Assembly: GCA_950295325.1 (NCBI GenBank)
Contig: OX485805.1
Location: 16,419,501 to 16,483,500 of the forward strand
DNA from: Polytrichum commune
Taxonomy: Eukaryota > Streptophyta > Polytrichopsida > Polytrichales > Polytrichaceae
DNA length: 64,000 nt
Direction: 5' to 3'
Position 1 is the first letter of the stretch, and each line of letters starts with the position of its first letter. Shown here piece by piece: positions 46,991 through 59,407 of this stretch. Under the pieces are notes generated by a model. That model was not told where the DNA came from. It searched no databases and saw only the letters and a list, made by a program, of their open reading frames with translations. The position numbers were made by a program, and so were the translations under genes.

Positions 46991-49153
46991 GAGGTGATCA
47001 AATCAATCCCTCAATTTTAAGATTTTTTCTCTCAACTTTGAAGTTTCTTACCTCAAATCTTTGAGCCGCCGTGGATTCACTTCCTCCATCAATTTCCATG
47101 CTCCCTCTTTGTTCCTCTATCAAACCCACTCTTACTTCATCTTCCATATCCCCTCTTCCTCTGTCTTCATTCAAGTCTTCTCCTTCCTCCTCGCCTCAAT
47201 GTTTACCTTCACCCTCAAAGGCATATACATTACAATGACTTAGCTAAATTCTAAACCTTAAATTTCACAAGCTATATGTGCAACTATAGAACCTTCACCT
47301 CAATGACATCCATTTCAAGAACGGGTTTCCTTATAATTCATTAGCCCAAATCTCACATCTCATATGCTCAACTACATATGTACTCAAAAAGAACATATTC
47401 AACCACCTTCATATCAATTGCACTTTCAATATGTATATGAAACTTGCCATCCAATTTACAAAGTGACAATTGAATTTTGACTCTTACTTCTCTTGTATAT
47501 TGAGTTTCCCCTTCATCCTCGGCTTCGGAAGAATGTTCTTGGGTATCGATAACTCTTTTTGTATTGGTTTCACCTCCAATGTAAGGTTTTGAGCCGAGCC
47601 CATTGGTGTGAGTATCTTCATCTCCGGGCCTAAACAATATAGTCCTCAATGTAAAAAATGCCTCTCCCTCATTGATCCTACTAAATCTAACCCCCATTCT
47701 TGATCTCACCAATGTTTTTTTGGAGGAGTACTTAAAACCAACTTTAAATATTTCCAATTCTATGCATTCGATTTTTTGCATAGCCTAAAGACTCTACCTC
47801 ACTTTGAAGTTGTAAGAAGTTTGAAAAAGATCATCACTCATTATGTCTTCTTCTTCCTTAGATTTAGGGTTTATTAATGCTCCACCACCATCATCTTTAG
47901 ATCCAAGATATTAAGATATTGAATTTTATTTGGAAGCTAGGGGTGCACTATTAAAATATCTTCTTTGCATTGGTCATTGTCTACCTAATGTAATCAACAA
48001 CTGACATTACCCTTCTTTACACTTACCAGCCCATGTGCATCATTTCTTTCAATAGACATTCATGTAATATATTTCTCAAATGCACAAATTAAAATTTCCA
48101 ACGCACAATACAAATAGGTCTTATTTTCTATAGTGTAATGTACATCACATCTACACATTCCTCATGGCTACCATCTGTGCTTATGGATTCTTTGTACCCT
48201 TCAATTTGCCTCTTGAGGATAATGGTTATGTGGGTGTTTTAGAAGATTTGTTTGGTTTGAGATTTAACCTCTAGGTAGAAACCATGTACGCCGAACAAGA
48301 GATGTACTCTTTAAATGGAGAGGTGTCTAGAATAATTTTGATGCAAAAGAATAGGAGTGAGGGTGGTTCTATGTGGATTTTAGGACCTGGTTCATTTAGA
48401 GTTATGGGTCTCTTTGATTCTTAGATGCAAGCTTCAACTGTCATTTTGACAAATGAATTTGGCACATCAAGTGTTCAAATTCCTAGTGTCGCCATTGTTA
48501 AATCGGAACCCACGGATGATAGTGTATTAGTGTTATTGGATTTTGAAGATGACATTTGTATTGTTGTTGACCTTTCTGATACATCATCATTTCCATTTAG
48601 AAGTAGAGATTCCACCCCTTCAAAATCCCCTATGGATCTTTCTAAATCCCTTCATAGTCTTCTGTACATGAGGGTGGCACAACAGGGTTCACCATCACAA
48701 CGTCCTTTGCTTCACCATTTTTATTCATTAGTGGGTATGAATATTGTCGACGCATTAAAACAAAGTCTAAGAAAATATCCAAGTCAGATCTTGCATCCAT
48801 TGATTTTGACAATGTAAAGGTGCAAGATGTCAAGTATTTGCCTTCCTTTTTTGACAATGACTTTGTTTTGTATTGTCCTTTGTGTCACTTGGAGTTCCAA
48901 GTGCCTATGGTTGTTCAATGGATGATATAGATAAGATGTGTGACGGACGCCCTTGGTGCACCACTAAAACCATGAATATCCAAAATGATTTTGGATTGTT
49001 CTTTAGGCGTTCTACTTGTGCAGGTCATCTTCAATGTCTTTATGACTTTTATGATTACATGCATTGCAATGCGGGTGATTGCAACAACACCAAATGGGTT
49101 GAATCAACTCCTACCTCATTCTCTATGAATGTTGTTGCCTTTGAGAAGTCTAG

Positions 49154-49666
49154 ATTGGAATCACGGGTAGATTACTTAATGCATTTAAAAACGACGTGTG
49201 GCATAATATAGAGAGGATTAAAATCATTTGAAATAAAAATTATAAAGGAATTCCAAATAATGAAGGGGCCATTAAATGTAGACAATCCCATTATAAGTAA
49301 GTTAGATGGACATAAAACGTGGGCCATTATTTTTTTGTAAAATTAATATAGGGACTGAAGATAAGAATCCTAGAAGGTATGTTTAGTATGGTATGTAAAT
49401 GGGTTTAGGACTCACGGGGATGGATGATAATTGGGATTTCCGTCTGTCCAAAATTACTTAAAAAGAATATAGAGTACAAAAAATTGCAGTGACTTGGACA
49501 ATATAAGTAATGGAAGGGTGTAAACAAATGGGTCATTTTTGAAATTTAAGTAATTATAGGGAGGCTTTAATTCAGCCCTTGAAGGTAAATAGCCCCAAAA
49601 CAAAAAAAACCCCAGCCGCACGTGGTGCACAAAAATGCCTTAGAGCGATCTACCCGTGATTGGAAT
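49154..49666. mobile_element. MITE 1, 497 bp, 8-bp TSD, in element C transposase
   Basis: ATTGGAAT at 49154-49161 and 49659-49666 bounds a 497-bp element whose ends are inverted copies (CACGGGTAGAT inward, then GCATTT and ACGACGTG). The sequence is a near-identical relative of 51442-51982 in opposite orientation. The 8-bp duplication suggests hAT-type mobilisation. Confidence 0.8.
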
Positions 49667-51433
49667 GTAAAGTTTGTCATTCGGCACCTGTGTGTATAGC
49701 TTTGTATCATGCTCGCATAATATATGTGCATTCCACATCATCTGAAAATGTTTAGGGTTTGTATTCATCTAGGTGTGCATGACTATCATGTGTCCAATGG
49801 TACATGTCATAAATCTTTGGACATTGCATACCAATGCGTTGCCAATGAGGTCATAAAAACACCCACTGCCAAAAACTCCGCTATAGTAATGGCAGCGAAC
49901 AAACAATTCCTAGCAGACTACCTCCTAAATCTCCATCAAATGGTGAAAGACATCAGTTGGCAAGTTCATCCCTAGAGGTTGTCATGGATAAAATTTAGTA
50001 TTTTTGCCTCTCTAAATTGTCGTAACTTTGTATCGGGCTCAAAGCGTTTTGTCATAGTGGAATGAGTCTGATGGATAGTATCATAGCACTCAAATACCAT
50101 TTAGGTTTTAAGTATGTTAGTGCTATTAGATTCCCAAGGCAGTTCAAAGACAAAGTATTTGTCTTTAAAATGTCAGTAAATCTTCCGGGGAGTGGTGTGG
50201 ATCTTGTTAAGCGTATGCAAATGGGAGGAGATATGGAGAATTCATGGATAATGTTTAACCGCGTTAAACGCCTGAAGGTTCGGACCACCTTTATGTGTCA
50301 TGTGAACAATAGCAAGTACTGTAAGGTGTTGACCATTGCGTGTTGTGACATGTCATCTGAAGAAGACACAACTCATATTCTCTTATGGGAAAACTTGAAT
50401 TCCGTCATGGCAAAGAATGGAGTGTCAACCGTGAATTTCAAGGATTTTATGGCGGATAGTGTTTAGGCAAATTGGAATGCGGTCGGGAAGATATATGGTG
50501 GAGGTGATCCAAGTCTGCTAATGGTGGGTTGTGAACGCACTTGTCTTTTTTATTGGTTGCAAAACTTGGATAAGGTGACGAAGAAGTATATCAAGGCATT
50601 TTTGCAGTTTTAGCACAAACAACTATGCGAAGATTACAAAGATGAAAAAATAATAAACGAAGCCGAAACTAAATATCATGTCATTTGTTCATGGTGGTTG
50701 TCATCCGACGCTGCCACAGAAGAAGGCATTCACGGGCTCTCCGAGTGGTTGGGGTTATAGCACTTCCGTTATAGGCAATGGGGTGGTCATATGATTTTTG
50801 TAAGTGTGTCGCCACTATGTATTTTCCAATGTTATTTAATTTTGAGTATCCATTATATATATATATACACAAACTACTATAATTTGTATAATGTTTGCAG
50901 AATATGACTATGAATGAACGTGCAGATATGCCAACGTGTAACCTTGTAGAGACAATGCACAACAAATGGCTCCAGCAGTTTGGAAACAAAATGATTTGTT
51001 TATATGAAACGACAATGGATGATTTGATCCATGCATTCATGTAGATTGTAAATTACAAATCGTGGTTGAGAGGTGGTTCTAATGGTAAAGGCCCCGATTC
51101 CGTGTCCTTGAAAATAAAGGTTGCTGCTCGGTGTGAAGATCCGAAGTTACTAGCAGATGCCATGAAGTCCTATCCGAAGGCGGAAGATCTCGATATTATG
51201 GATTGTGTTTTGGAGGGGTCCGAGCTATTTGGATCCACCAAACGGAAGCCTAATCTGCCACCGGGTGCGGATTGCAACTCACATCGACCCGACAAAGTGA
51301 ACTACTTGATTCCTAAGACTAAGGTTAGAAAGACATGCACACATGAGTCCTTGAGTTCTGCAAAGCATGGTGTGGCACATACCACATCGGTGTTAGAGAG
51401 TGATTATTTTTTTTCTCATTGGCATATTGCAAG

Positions 51434-51990
51434 ATTGCCACCACAGGTAGATCACTCCAAGGCATTTTTGTGCACCACGTGCGGCTAGGGTTTTTGTTTG
51501 TTTGTTTTGGGGCTATTTACCTTCAAGGGTTGAATTAAAGCCTCCCTATAATAATCACTCTCTAACACCGATGTGGCCTTAAACCCTAAACCCTTAAATT
51601 TCAAAAATGGCCCATTTGTTTGCACCCTTCCATTACTTATATTGTTCAAGTCACTGCAATTTTTTGTACTCTATATTCCTTTTAAATAATTTTGGACAGA
51701 CGGAAATCCCAATTATCATCCATCCCCATGAGTCCTAAACCCATTTACATACCATACTAAACATACCTTCTAGGATCCTTATCTCCAGTCCCTATATTAA
51801 TTTTACAAAAAATAATGGCCCACGTTTTATGTCCAACATAACTTACTTATAACGGGATTGTCTAAATTTAATGGCCCCTTCATTATTTAGAATTCCTTTA
51901 TGATTTTTATTTCAAATGATTTTAATCCTCTCTATATTATGCCGCACGTCGTTTTTAAAATGCACTAAGTGATCTACCCGTGATTGCCAC
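51434..51990. mobile_element. MITE 2, 541 bp, 8-bp TSD, in element C transposase
   Basis: ATTGCCAC at 51434-51441 and 51983-51990 bounds 51442-51982. The ends are CACAGGTAGATCACT and, inverted, CACGGGTAGATCACT. It is inverted relative to MITE 1 and slightly longer (an extra piece near 51560-51590 with a telomere-like CCTAAACCC string). Removing it restores the reading IARLPPNFAK of the transposase. Confidence 0.8.
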
Positions 51991-52502
51991 CCAACTTTGC
52001 CAAAAAAAATGTTGGGCGATGCAAGCCAATACATGGACTTTGTAGAATGCCAAAGTCAGAACTTGCAAACATGGCACCCCCACTCCTACGTACAAGGGAT
52101 TGAAGAAGGATTACCGCTCCACCAACAATGTGGAGTATGAGTTTTGATTTTGCCATGACGACATCAAGCGTTGTGTAAATGGCAGCAAGAAAAAATACGT
52201 GCTAGGCTGGCGTATAGTATCCAACACATGGCCTGTGAAGATAGGTACCAATCTCTCAAGGCAAAATGTATTGGTGCTCGAAGATGTTGGTTTCCAATTG
52301 CAACAGAGGGCAGTTCTCTCTCCTTGCCATAGGTTTTCCACAATTGCAACGCTCCCAATCCCTCAGACGGATTTCTGTGTGCCACTAACACCAGATGCCC
52401 ATCCAACTTCCAGGTTCGGAAAGATAGTACGCCGCAATCTAGGAACACCAACGGCATATCACAAAAACAAATGGGAGAACGCTAGACTCATGGACGGTTA
52501 CT

Positions 52503-52570
52503 GGGGAGTGCTATCTTGTGAGCGGTGAGCAGTGAGCGGTGAGCGATGAGCGGTAATTTGTGAGCGGTGA
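52503..52570 (+). repeat. Element B left end with GTGAGCG iterons
   Basis: Terminal GGGGAGTGCTATCTT is followed by GTGAGCG, GTGAGCA, GTGAGCG, GTGAGCG and ATGAGCG, a short break and another GTGAGCG. The order of A and G variants resembles that of element A's left end. The stretch to 53180 has no recognised feature. Confidence 0.88.
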
Positions 52571-53179
52571 AGAAAACAAAATATTTGGTAATAGGACCCC
52601 TAGTATCCTATAACCGTGGCCTAAAGAAATAAATTTTTAGGGTTCAATAATAAGAAGATTGGGGAGGACAAACAATATGAATGCTAGATTGCAAGTAGTG
52701 AGCAATGAAAAATACCAATATGTACATGACTCGGGGTTGCTAGTATGTGAGCATGCGAGTGTGAACCTGTGAGCCTTCAATTTTTCCCCGGTTATGGTTT
52801 GTAAATCCGTTGGGGGCCTATGATTGTGGAATTACATGTAAGGGTCTATAGTCCAAATGAACAACAAATGAGAATGTTGCTATAACAATTTTGTATAAAA
52901 AATGAACTAATATACATTCAACTGTTGAGATAATAATAATGTAATTGGAGACAATGTGTAAGCAAACTCATGTTGAAAACAAGTGTAGCATGTTAGAATG
53001 TCTCACTATAATACACATCAATGTAAAATTTGAATATATCATAACACCAACATGAGGGTGACATTTACGAAGTGCAAAACATAAAGAACAATAAAAGTGA
53101 ATTGTAGATATAAATCGGGTAGTAGGTTTAAATTGTTGAAGTTCTTGGAAATCAAATATAAAAAATAAAAAATAGTGGG

Positions 53180-54793
53180 CACATGATCCATACCATCTGG
53201 AAGATAGTTAATAGACACATGCATATTAGCCACAGTAGCATCAAAGAGCTTCTCGGTCTCAATAGCCAACTGCCAAATACAAAATAAAGATTAGAAAAAT
53301 TGAATGATTGAAAAAATATTTTTTTTCAAAAAACATAGACAAAAAATTATCACCAGAGCCCACCAAGTAGCTTTATCAAGTCACTTAGGAAACTCTATAT
53401 CATTGAATTTTGGTTTCGAAAACTTGAGAGCCTCACGAAGAGTAGATGAATTGTTCCACCTCTCAAGCCACTTAATCTTCATAGATGTATCCATTGCCAA
53501 AGTTGTTAACATCCAAAGTTTTTTTTTAATCATCTCAAGATTCTCATCGTGAGTTTCATAATGAGACTTCACCTGCTTTAAGAACATAGGAGAATGTCTA
53601 GGATCTGCAATGGAAAGTTGTTTCTTTAGTTCCAAATGGGAAGTCAATCCTACCCTCTCCACAGCTTTGGAAACAAATTCATCCACTGCACTTGAAGTCC
53701 AATGTGTAGAATCAAGGTATTTCTTATAAAATTTCCTTTGAGCAGTAGCAGCAACATCTCTCAACTCTTGCTACACCAAGGAAAAAACATATAAGAGTAT
53801 GATAAATCACACATAATAAAAATAAGATGTAATAAAACATATAGTTATAGAATTCAAAATAAAAAGAAAAAAAATATATACAAGAAAAAAAAAACGTGAA
53901 AAACGAATACTTTAGAAAAAAACCTAATATAGAAATCCATTAAGAGCCTCAACAGTAAAAGGGAACCATGTTCTATATTTGGATTTTTATTTGACATCAG
54001 CGGTAGTAAGATCTTCTTTGGAGATAATTTTTTTAAAATATGAAAGTGATTGTCCAACAATGCTTTGAATGCGGCAAAGCTTATGAACAAGATTCGTACA
54101 AACATGGGATTTTTAGTTCCTCATGACAAAATAAAACAACCAATAATAAGCCACGGAAAAGAAGTATACAATAAAAAAAAACTTAAAAAAAAAACCAACT
54201 GAACCAAACAAATAAAAAGAGAATAATGAAGGAATTACCACTTCATGTAAAGTTGCCAACATGGTTGCAATATCTCCCTTGACGTTCAAAATAATACTTT
54301 CAACAGCATAATGTCAAGCATGATCATATATATGATCTCGATTAATAATGGGCAACCATGTTTGCAAACGGTGGTTTCCATCCCACATCATAAACATTTT
54401 GCGAGAGAAAACTTTGAGGTCCTCATCAGTTTGCAATATTTTTTCAAAGGCATCATTTGTCCGTATCTAATTTTCACTCCATGATTCAATGATATTATCG
54501 GTAACATTTATTGTTTTCCCCTCATTGTTTTCCAAGGCCACGTAAAAAACCCCGTTGCGCTCTATATAACCACAAGCAATAAAATGTGCAGCCAGGTTCA
54601 TAACGTTATTTTTCAAAAAAGACCTAACAACAGGCAATGCAACCATTCGACATAGTGGAATGTTGAATTTTAATTTTGCCCTTGGTTGATACCTTAACCG
54701 TTCAAGACGGGAAGATGTGTTGACAGTTTTTTTTTTAAAAAATGCATGCAATTGCAATTCCAATTGATCTTCAGAAAGATGTACAACTTCCAT
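53180..54793 (-). pseudogene. Truncated ParB-like gene of element B (methyltransferase lost)
   Basis: Counterparts of exons 1-4 of the gene at 13700-17371. Exon 1 (54793 to about 54240) starts MEVVHLSEDQ and keeps IPLCRMVALPVVRSFLKNN, FYVALENNEGKT and MWDGNHRLQTW, with stops at 54467 and near 54313. Exon 2 lies near 54120-53940 (NLVHKLCRIQS, RTWFPFTVEAL) with a stop. Exon 3 lies near 53764-53350 (RKFYKKYLDSTHWTS, WLERWNNSSTLRE). Only the first residues of exon 4 remain (AIETEKLFDATV). The basic region and the whole methyltransferase domain are absent. Confidence 0.8.
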
Positions 54794-55199
54794 ATCTAAA
54801 TCACAAAAATATCATCCATATGAAAAATAAAACTAAATTAAAAAAAATATATACATATGAAAGAAATCACATATGCAAACTAAAATAATATACAAAAATA
54901 TTTATGAAAGTGAGAGTATACATAAGGAAAAACCACATATAGAATAGAATCTGAAATATCAATATGGATGGCTGTTAACGGCCATCCTTGTTGGAGGAAA
55001 AAAAATGAAGGAAATGAGTGTATACATGAAGAAAGATACATGTATAGAAAATAATATAAAATTTTAATAAGGGTGGAAATGAGTGTATACATTTAAAAAA
55101 ATGCATATATAGAAAATAATATGAAATTTTAATAAGAGTGGAAATGAGTGTATATATGAAAAAATAAATTTATATACCAATAAATTTGAGATGCAACAA

Positions 55200-56280
55200 A
55201 TGGTGGCCGTTAACAGCGACACTTTTAGATGGAACATACATAAGAAATATATGTATATATGTGATTTTATTTCAAAGAAATTATGTTGTTAAATGAAGAC
55301 TGAAACCCAAGAACGGGTACCCTAAACTAGAAAATAGAAGTTAGCATCATACGAAGGGTGGCCGTTGACGGCCACCCTAAACTAGAACACAAAAATTGGC
55401 ATCATAAAAAAGGGTGGCCGTTAACGGCCACACTTTTAGATGGAACATACATAAGAAAAATATATGTATATATGTGATTTTATTTCAAAGAAATTATGTT
55501 GTTAAATGAAGAATGAAACCCAAGAAGAGGTACCCTAAACTAGAAAATAGAAGTTAGCATCATACGAAGGGTGGCCGTTGACGGCCACCCTAAACTAGAA
55601 CACAAAAATTGGCATCATAAAAAAGGGTGGCCGTTAACGGCCACACTTTTAGATGAAACATACATAAGAAATATATGTATATATGTGATTTTATTTCAAA
55701 GAAATTATGTTGTTAAATGAAGACTGAAACCCAAGAAAAGGTACCCTAAACTAGAAAATAGAAGTTAGCATCATACAAAGGGTGGCCGTTGACGGCCACC
55801 CTAAACTAGAACATAGAAGTTGGCATCATAAAAAGGGTGTCCGTTAACGGCCACACTTTTAGATGGAACATACATAAGAAATATATGTATATATGTGATT
55901 TTATTTCAAAGAAATTATGTTGTTAAATGAAGACTGAAACCCAAGAAGAGGTACCCTAAACTAGAAAATAGAAGTTAGCATCATACAAAGGGTGGCCGTT
56001 GACGGCCACCCTAAACTAGAACACAAAAGTTGGCATCATAAAAAGGGTGGCCGTTAACGGCCACACTTTTAGATGGAACATACATAAGAAATATATGTTT
56101 ATATGTGATTTTATTTCAAAGAAAATATGTTATTAAATGAAGAGTGAAACCCAAGAACGGGTACCCTAAACTAGAAAATAGAAGTTAGCATCATACAAAG
56201 GGTGGTCGTTGACGGCCACCCTAAACTAGAACATAGAAGTTGGCATCATAAAAAGGGTGGCCGTTAACGGCTACCCATTT
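55200..56280. repeat. Satellite of ~211-bp units with palindromic GGCCGTTAACGGCC cores
   Basis: ACTTTTAGAT recurs at 55221, 55432, 55645, 55855 and 56065, spacings of 210-213 bases. Each unit contains two hairpins, GGGTGGCCGTTGACGGCCAC and the GGTGGCCGTTAACGGCCAC form, as well as TATGTATATATGTG. Units are very similar, so homogenisation is recent. Older relatives of the unit extend left to about 54980. There is no coding potential. Confidence 0.88.
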
Positions 56281-56764
56281 GGAAGAGAAATACACCTTGA
56301 TTTGAGTCACTTTCCGGAGTTGCTATAACGTTTTCAAATATTCTAATTTATTTCCGAAAAAAATCAAGTGCATAGATTATAGCCTTGCCATTCATTCCAA
56401 TTTTTTTTCAGAATTTTTGGAGATGATATCAATTTTACATAAATCGCCAAAGTCTACTGAAATTAATATGATTAGATTTCCTGCATAAAATCTTCATTTT
56501 TTGAAGATTTTAGAAGAATCTAAGATGCTCTAATTGTTTTTTTGGCTCTAAAACATGCAAAACAAAATCATTTTGTTCATGCTATATACCGTTGGAATCG
56601 TATTCTCGGCGTGCACAATATAGTATACATTACATACCTCCAAATTTATTTTGATTTTAAAGTTATTTTCTTACGATTTCGTTCGTACAACCTACCTCCA
56701 TCTCCGCCTCAGAAGATTGTTCTTCTTTTTCGTATTGTGTGGCGTATTTCTCCATGGTTGCACG

Positions 56765-58501
56765 TGAGCTTACATGTCTTTTCCATTGGTCTACGAGCTT
56801 GGATAAGATGACCCAAAAATGTATCAAACCATCCTTGCAGTTTCAACACAAGTAATTATGCAAGGATTACAAAGACGCGAAAACAATGGACAACGTCGAG
56901 ACTAAGTATCATGTGATTCGTTCTTGGTGGTTATCATCCGGATCTGCCTCGGAAGAAGGCATCCTTGGCCTTTGAGAGTGGTTGGGTTTTTACCACTTTC
57001 GTTACAGACAATGGGGTGGTCATATGTTATTTGTAAGTACATATTAAAATTCAATATTCAATGTCATTCATTTTTCTTCCATTATTATATATATCTTATA
57101 TTTTGATTATCCTCATATTTGTGTGTTGTTCATAGGATATGATAATAGAACAACGTGCGAAAATGCCAACATGCAACCTTGCAGAGACTGTACACAAAAA
57201 ATGGCTCCAACAGTCCGGCAACAAGATGACCTGTTTATATGAAGCTACAGTGGATGACATGATCCGTGCCTTCATGCAAATTGCAAATTACCGGACATAG
57301 TTGAAAGGGGGTCTGATGGTAAAGGTCTTGATTCGGCATCCTTGAAACTCAAAGCGGCTGCCAGGTGTGGAGATCCAAAAATGTTGGCTGATGCCATGAA
57401 GTCTTATCTAGGGGTAGAAAACGTCAACACTAGAGATTGTGCATTGGAAGGGTCAGAGCTCTTTGGTTCCACCAAACGCAAACTCAACCTATCACCGGGT
57501 GTTGATTGTGACTTTCATCGACCCGACGAAGTGAACTATTTCATTCCTCGTTCCAACACCCGAGCAACTCGTCAACGCATAGAGGAATTGTTGAATTTTG
57601 CAATACATGGTGTGGTTCATACCACATCTGTGTTAGAGACTAATTGTCTTGCTTCTAAGTGGCACATTGCAAGATTGCCACCCAACTCAGCCAAACGATG
57701 TTGGGTACTGCAGGCTATTACATGGACTATGTACAATACCAAAGTCGGGATTGGGAAACATGGCACACCTGCTCCAACATATAAAGGGCTCAGGAAGGAA
57801 TTTTGCTCTCCCAACAATGTAGAGTATGAATTTTGGTTTTGCCTTGACGATATTAAGCATTGTGTGAGTGGCAGTATGAAGAAATATGTGTTGGATTGGC
57901 CTATAGTACCCAACATGTGGCCGGTGAAGATAGGTACCAATCTATCGAGAGAGGAGGTTCTGGCATTTGAAGATGCTGAATTTCAACTACAGCAGAGGGA
58001 GGCATTGTTCCCTCGTCGTAGGCTTTCAACAATCGCAACTCTTCCCAACCCTCGCTCGCATTTTTGTATGGCACCAAACCCGGACGTCCACACTACATTC
58101 AGATTTGGGAAGACAGTGCGTCGTAATCCAACAGTACCGCTGGCGGATCACAAAAACAAATGGGAAAGCACCGGACTCATGGAAGATTACTATGTGGTTG
58201 GGGTCACTGCCATTCCATATCCGGGCTTTGGAGTGATAATCAACATTGTCTCCAAGCAGGATATCACCTACCATGTCACAATTGGCGACATCCCGCATTG
58301 GACATGCCCGGATTTCACAAAAATGTCATCTCATGTATCGGGAAAAAAAGAAAAATGAGGTATTGTAAACATCTTTATTATGTGTTTAGATTTTTGTGCA
58401 AGGTGGATTACGAGAGTGACAAGTTCATTCATGCACCTACATATACATATAATGAGGTCATGCAACTACTTGAACTTGCTGATATTGTAAAATTTGAGTA
58501 G
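56765..58501 (+). pseudogene. Truncated SWIM transposase of element B
   Basis: Begins abruptly near 56770 inside the part after the DDE-like core (HWSTSLDKMTQK, then KDYKDAKTMD and RSWWLSSGSASEEG), so the catalytic aspartates and the whole N-terminus are absent. The conserved intron is 57033-57135. After it come MPTCNLAETVHKKWLQQSG, HIARLPPNSAK, WPVKIGTNLSREEV and the SWIM finger (HWTCPDF replaces the first Cys by Trp; MRYCKHLYYVF). Stops at 56850 and 56973, a TAG at 57298 and a one-base deletion near 57313 break the frame; 57342-58358 remains open. It cannot encode an active transposase. Confidence 0.85.
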
Positions 58502-58647
58502 TATTGCAAGTGTTCTATTAAGCAACATATATTTGAATGTCAATAAATGACATGTTTTGGTTTGGATTATTATAACAAAAATTAGTTATGGACTGAAAGT
58601 CTTTCAAATGATTCAGTAACTTCAATTCTATTTAGACTACGACCCAA

Positions 58648-58992
58648 CCGTGAGCGGTTTGATTGAATCACACAAATAAATAATAACAAGTTTTTAAAAA
58701 TAAAAAATAATCGACAAGATTCTACGCACATCCGCGTAGTAACCTCTTCTTGGTATCCGCCTATAGATTATTCCTACTTTATCACTAGCTCAATTTGGGA
58801 TAGCACCAGTTAATGTAACCAACCGGATTCGAACCCGGGTTGATCCAGACCTAATACCAGTCTCTTACACAACTCGCATCTACAGGCGGATGTCTCAAAA
58901 TCTAGTAGCTACCTACATATTGACTATTTCTAATATCTAATTTCCTTGCTTTTGTAGATTGTGGGCCTTAACTGAGCCCGTGAGCGGTTTGA
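58648..58992 (-). mobile_element. Possible SINE-like insertion with Pol III B-box
   Basis: The 15-bp direct repeat CCGTGAGCGGTTTGA at 58648-58662 and 58978-58992 encloses 315 bases. On the minus strand they contain GGTTCGAATCC (58825-58835), a perfect RNA polymerase III B-box, preceded by a weak A-box-like stretch. The distance from the right border to the B-box is too long for a simple tRNA head, and the direct repeat continues with mismatches, so a plain duplication is an alternative. Confidence 0.35.
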
Positions 58993-59299
58993 GTGGTTCA
59001 CAATTATGATACCTACATATACATATAATGAGGTTATGCACCTACTTGAACTTGTTGGTGTTGTGAAATGTGAGTAGTTGTACAAGTGTGGGTTGTAACT
59101 ACATGTATAAGGATGTCAATAAATGACATGTATTGGTTTGGATTATTATAATAAAAATCAGCAATGGATTGAAAGTGTTTAAAACGATCCATGGCAATAG
59201 GGTCCTTTCACGTGTGCTTCATTTAAAATACTGGCAATTTACAATTGAAAATATGCAATTAATTTGTCAAAATTCTGGTTATGTACCCTAAACCCGTAT

Positions 59300-59407
59300 G
59301 TCTTTACTAAATTTGGAGTCATTGCTCATATGTTACTGCTCATTGCTCATGTGTTACTGCTCACCGCTCACCGCTCACTGCTCATCGCTCATAAGATAGC
59401 TTCCCTC
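59300..59407 (-). repeat. Element B right end with GTGAGCG iterons
   Basis: On the minus strand: terminal GAGGGAAGCTATCTTATGAG, then heptamers GATGAGCAGTGAGCGGTGAG and on to more distant ATGAGCAATGAGC. Mirrors 52503-52570. Just left of it, 59010-59090 repeats the last codons of the element B transposase (TYTYNEVMHLLEL). Confidence 0.85.

Noticed and set aside
52503-52570. CRISPR-like array
   Set aside because: Seven-base repeats without spacers, in a eukaryotic transposon end, in mirrored orientation at the other end.
55200-56280. CRISPR array or LTRs
   Set aside because: Units are contiguous with no unique spacers, and no retroelement coding lies between them.
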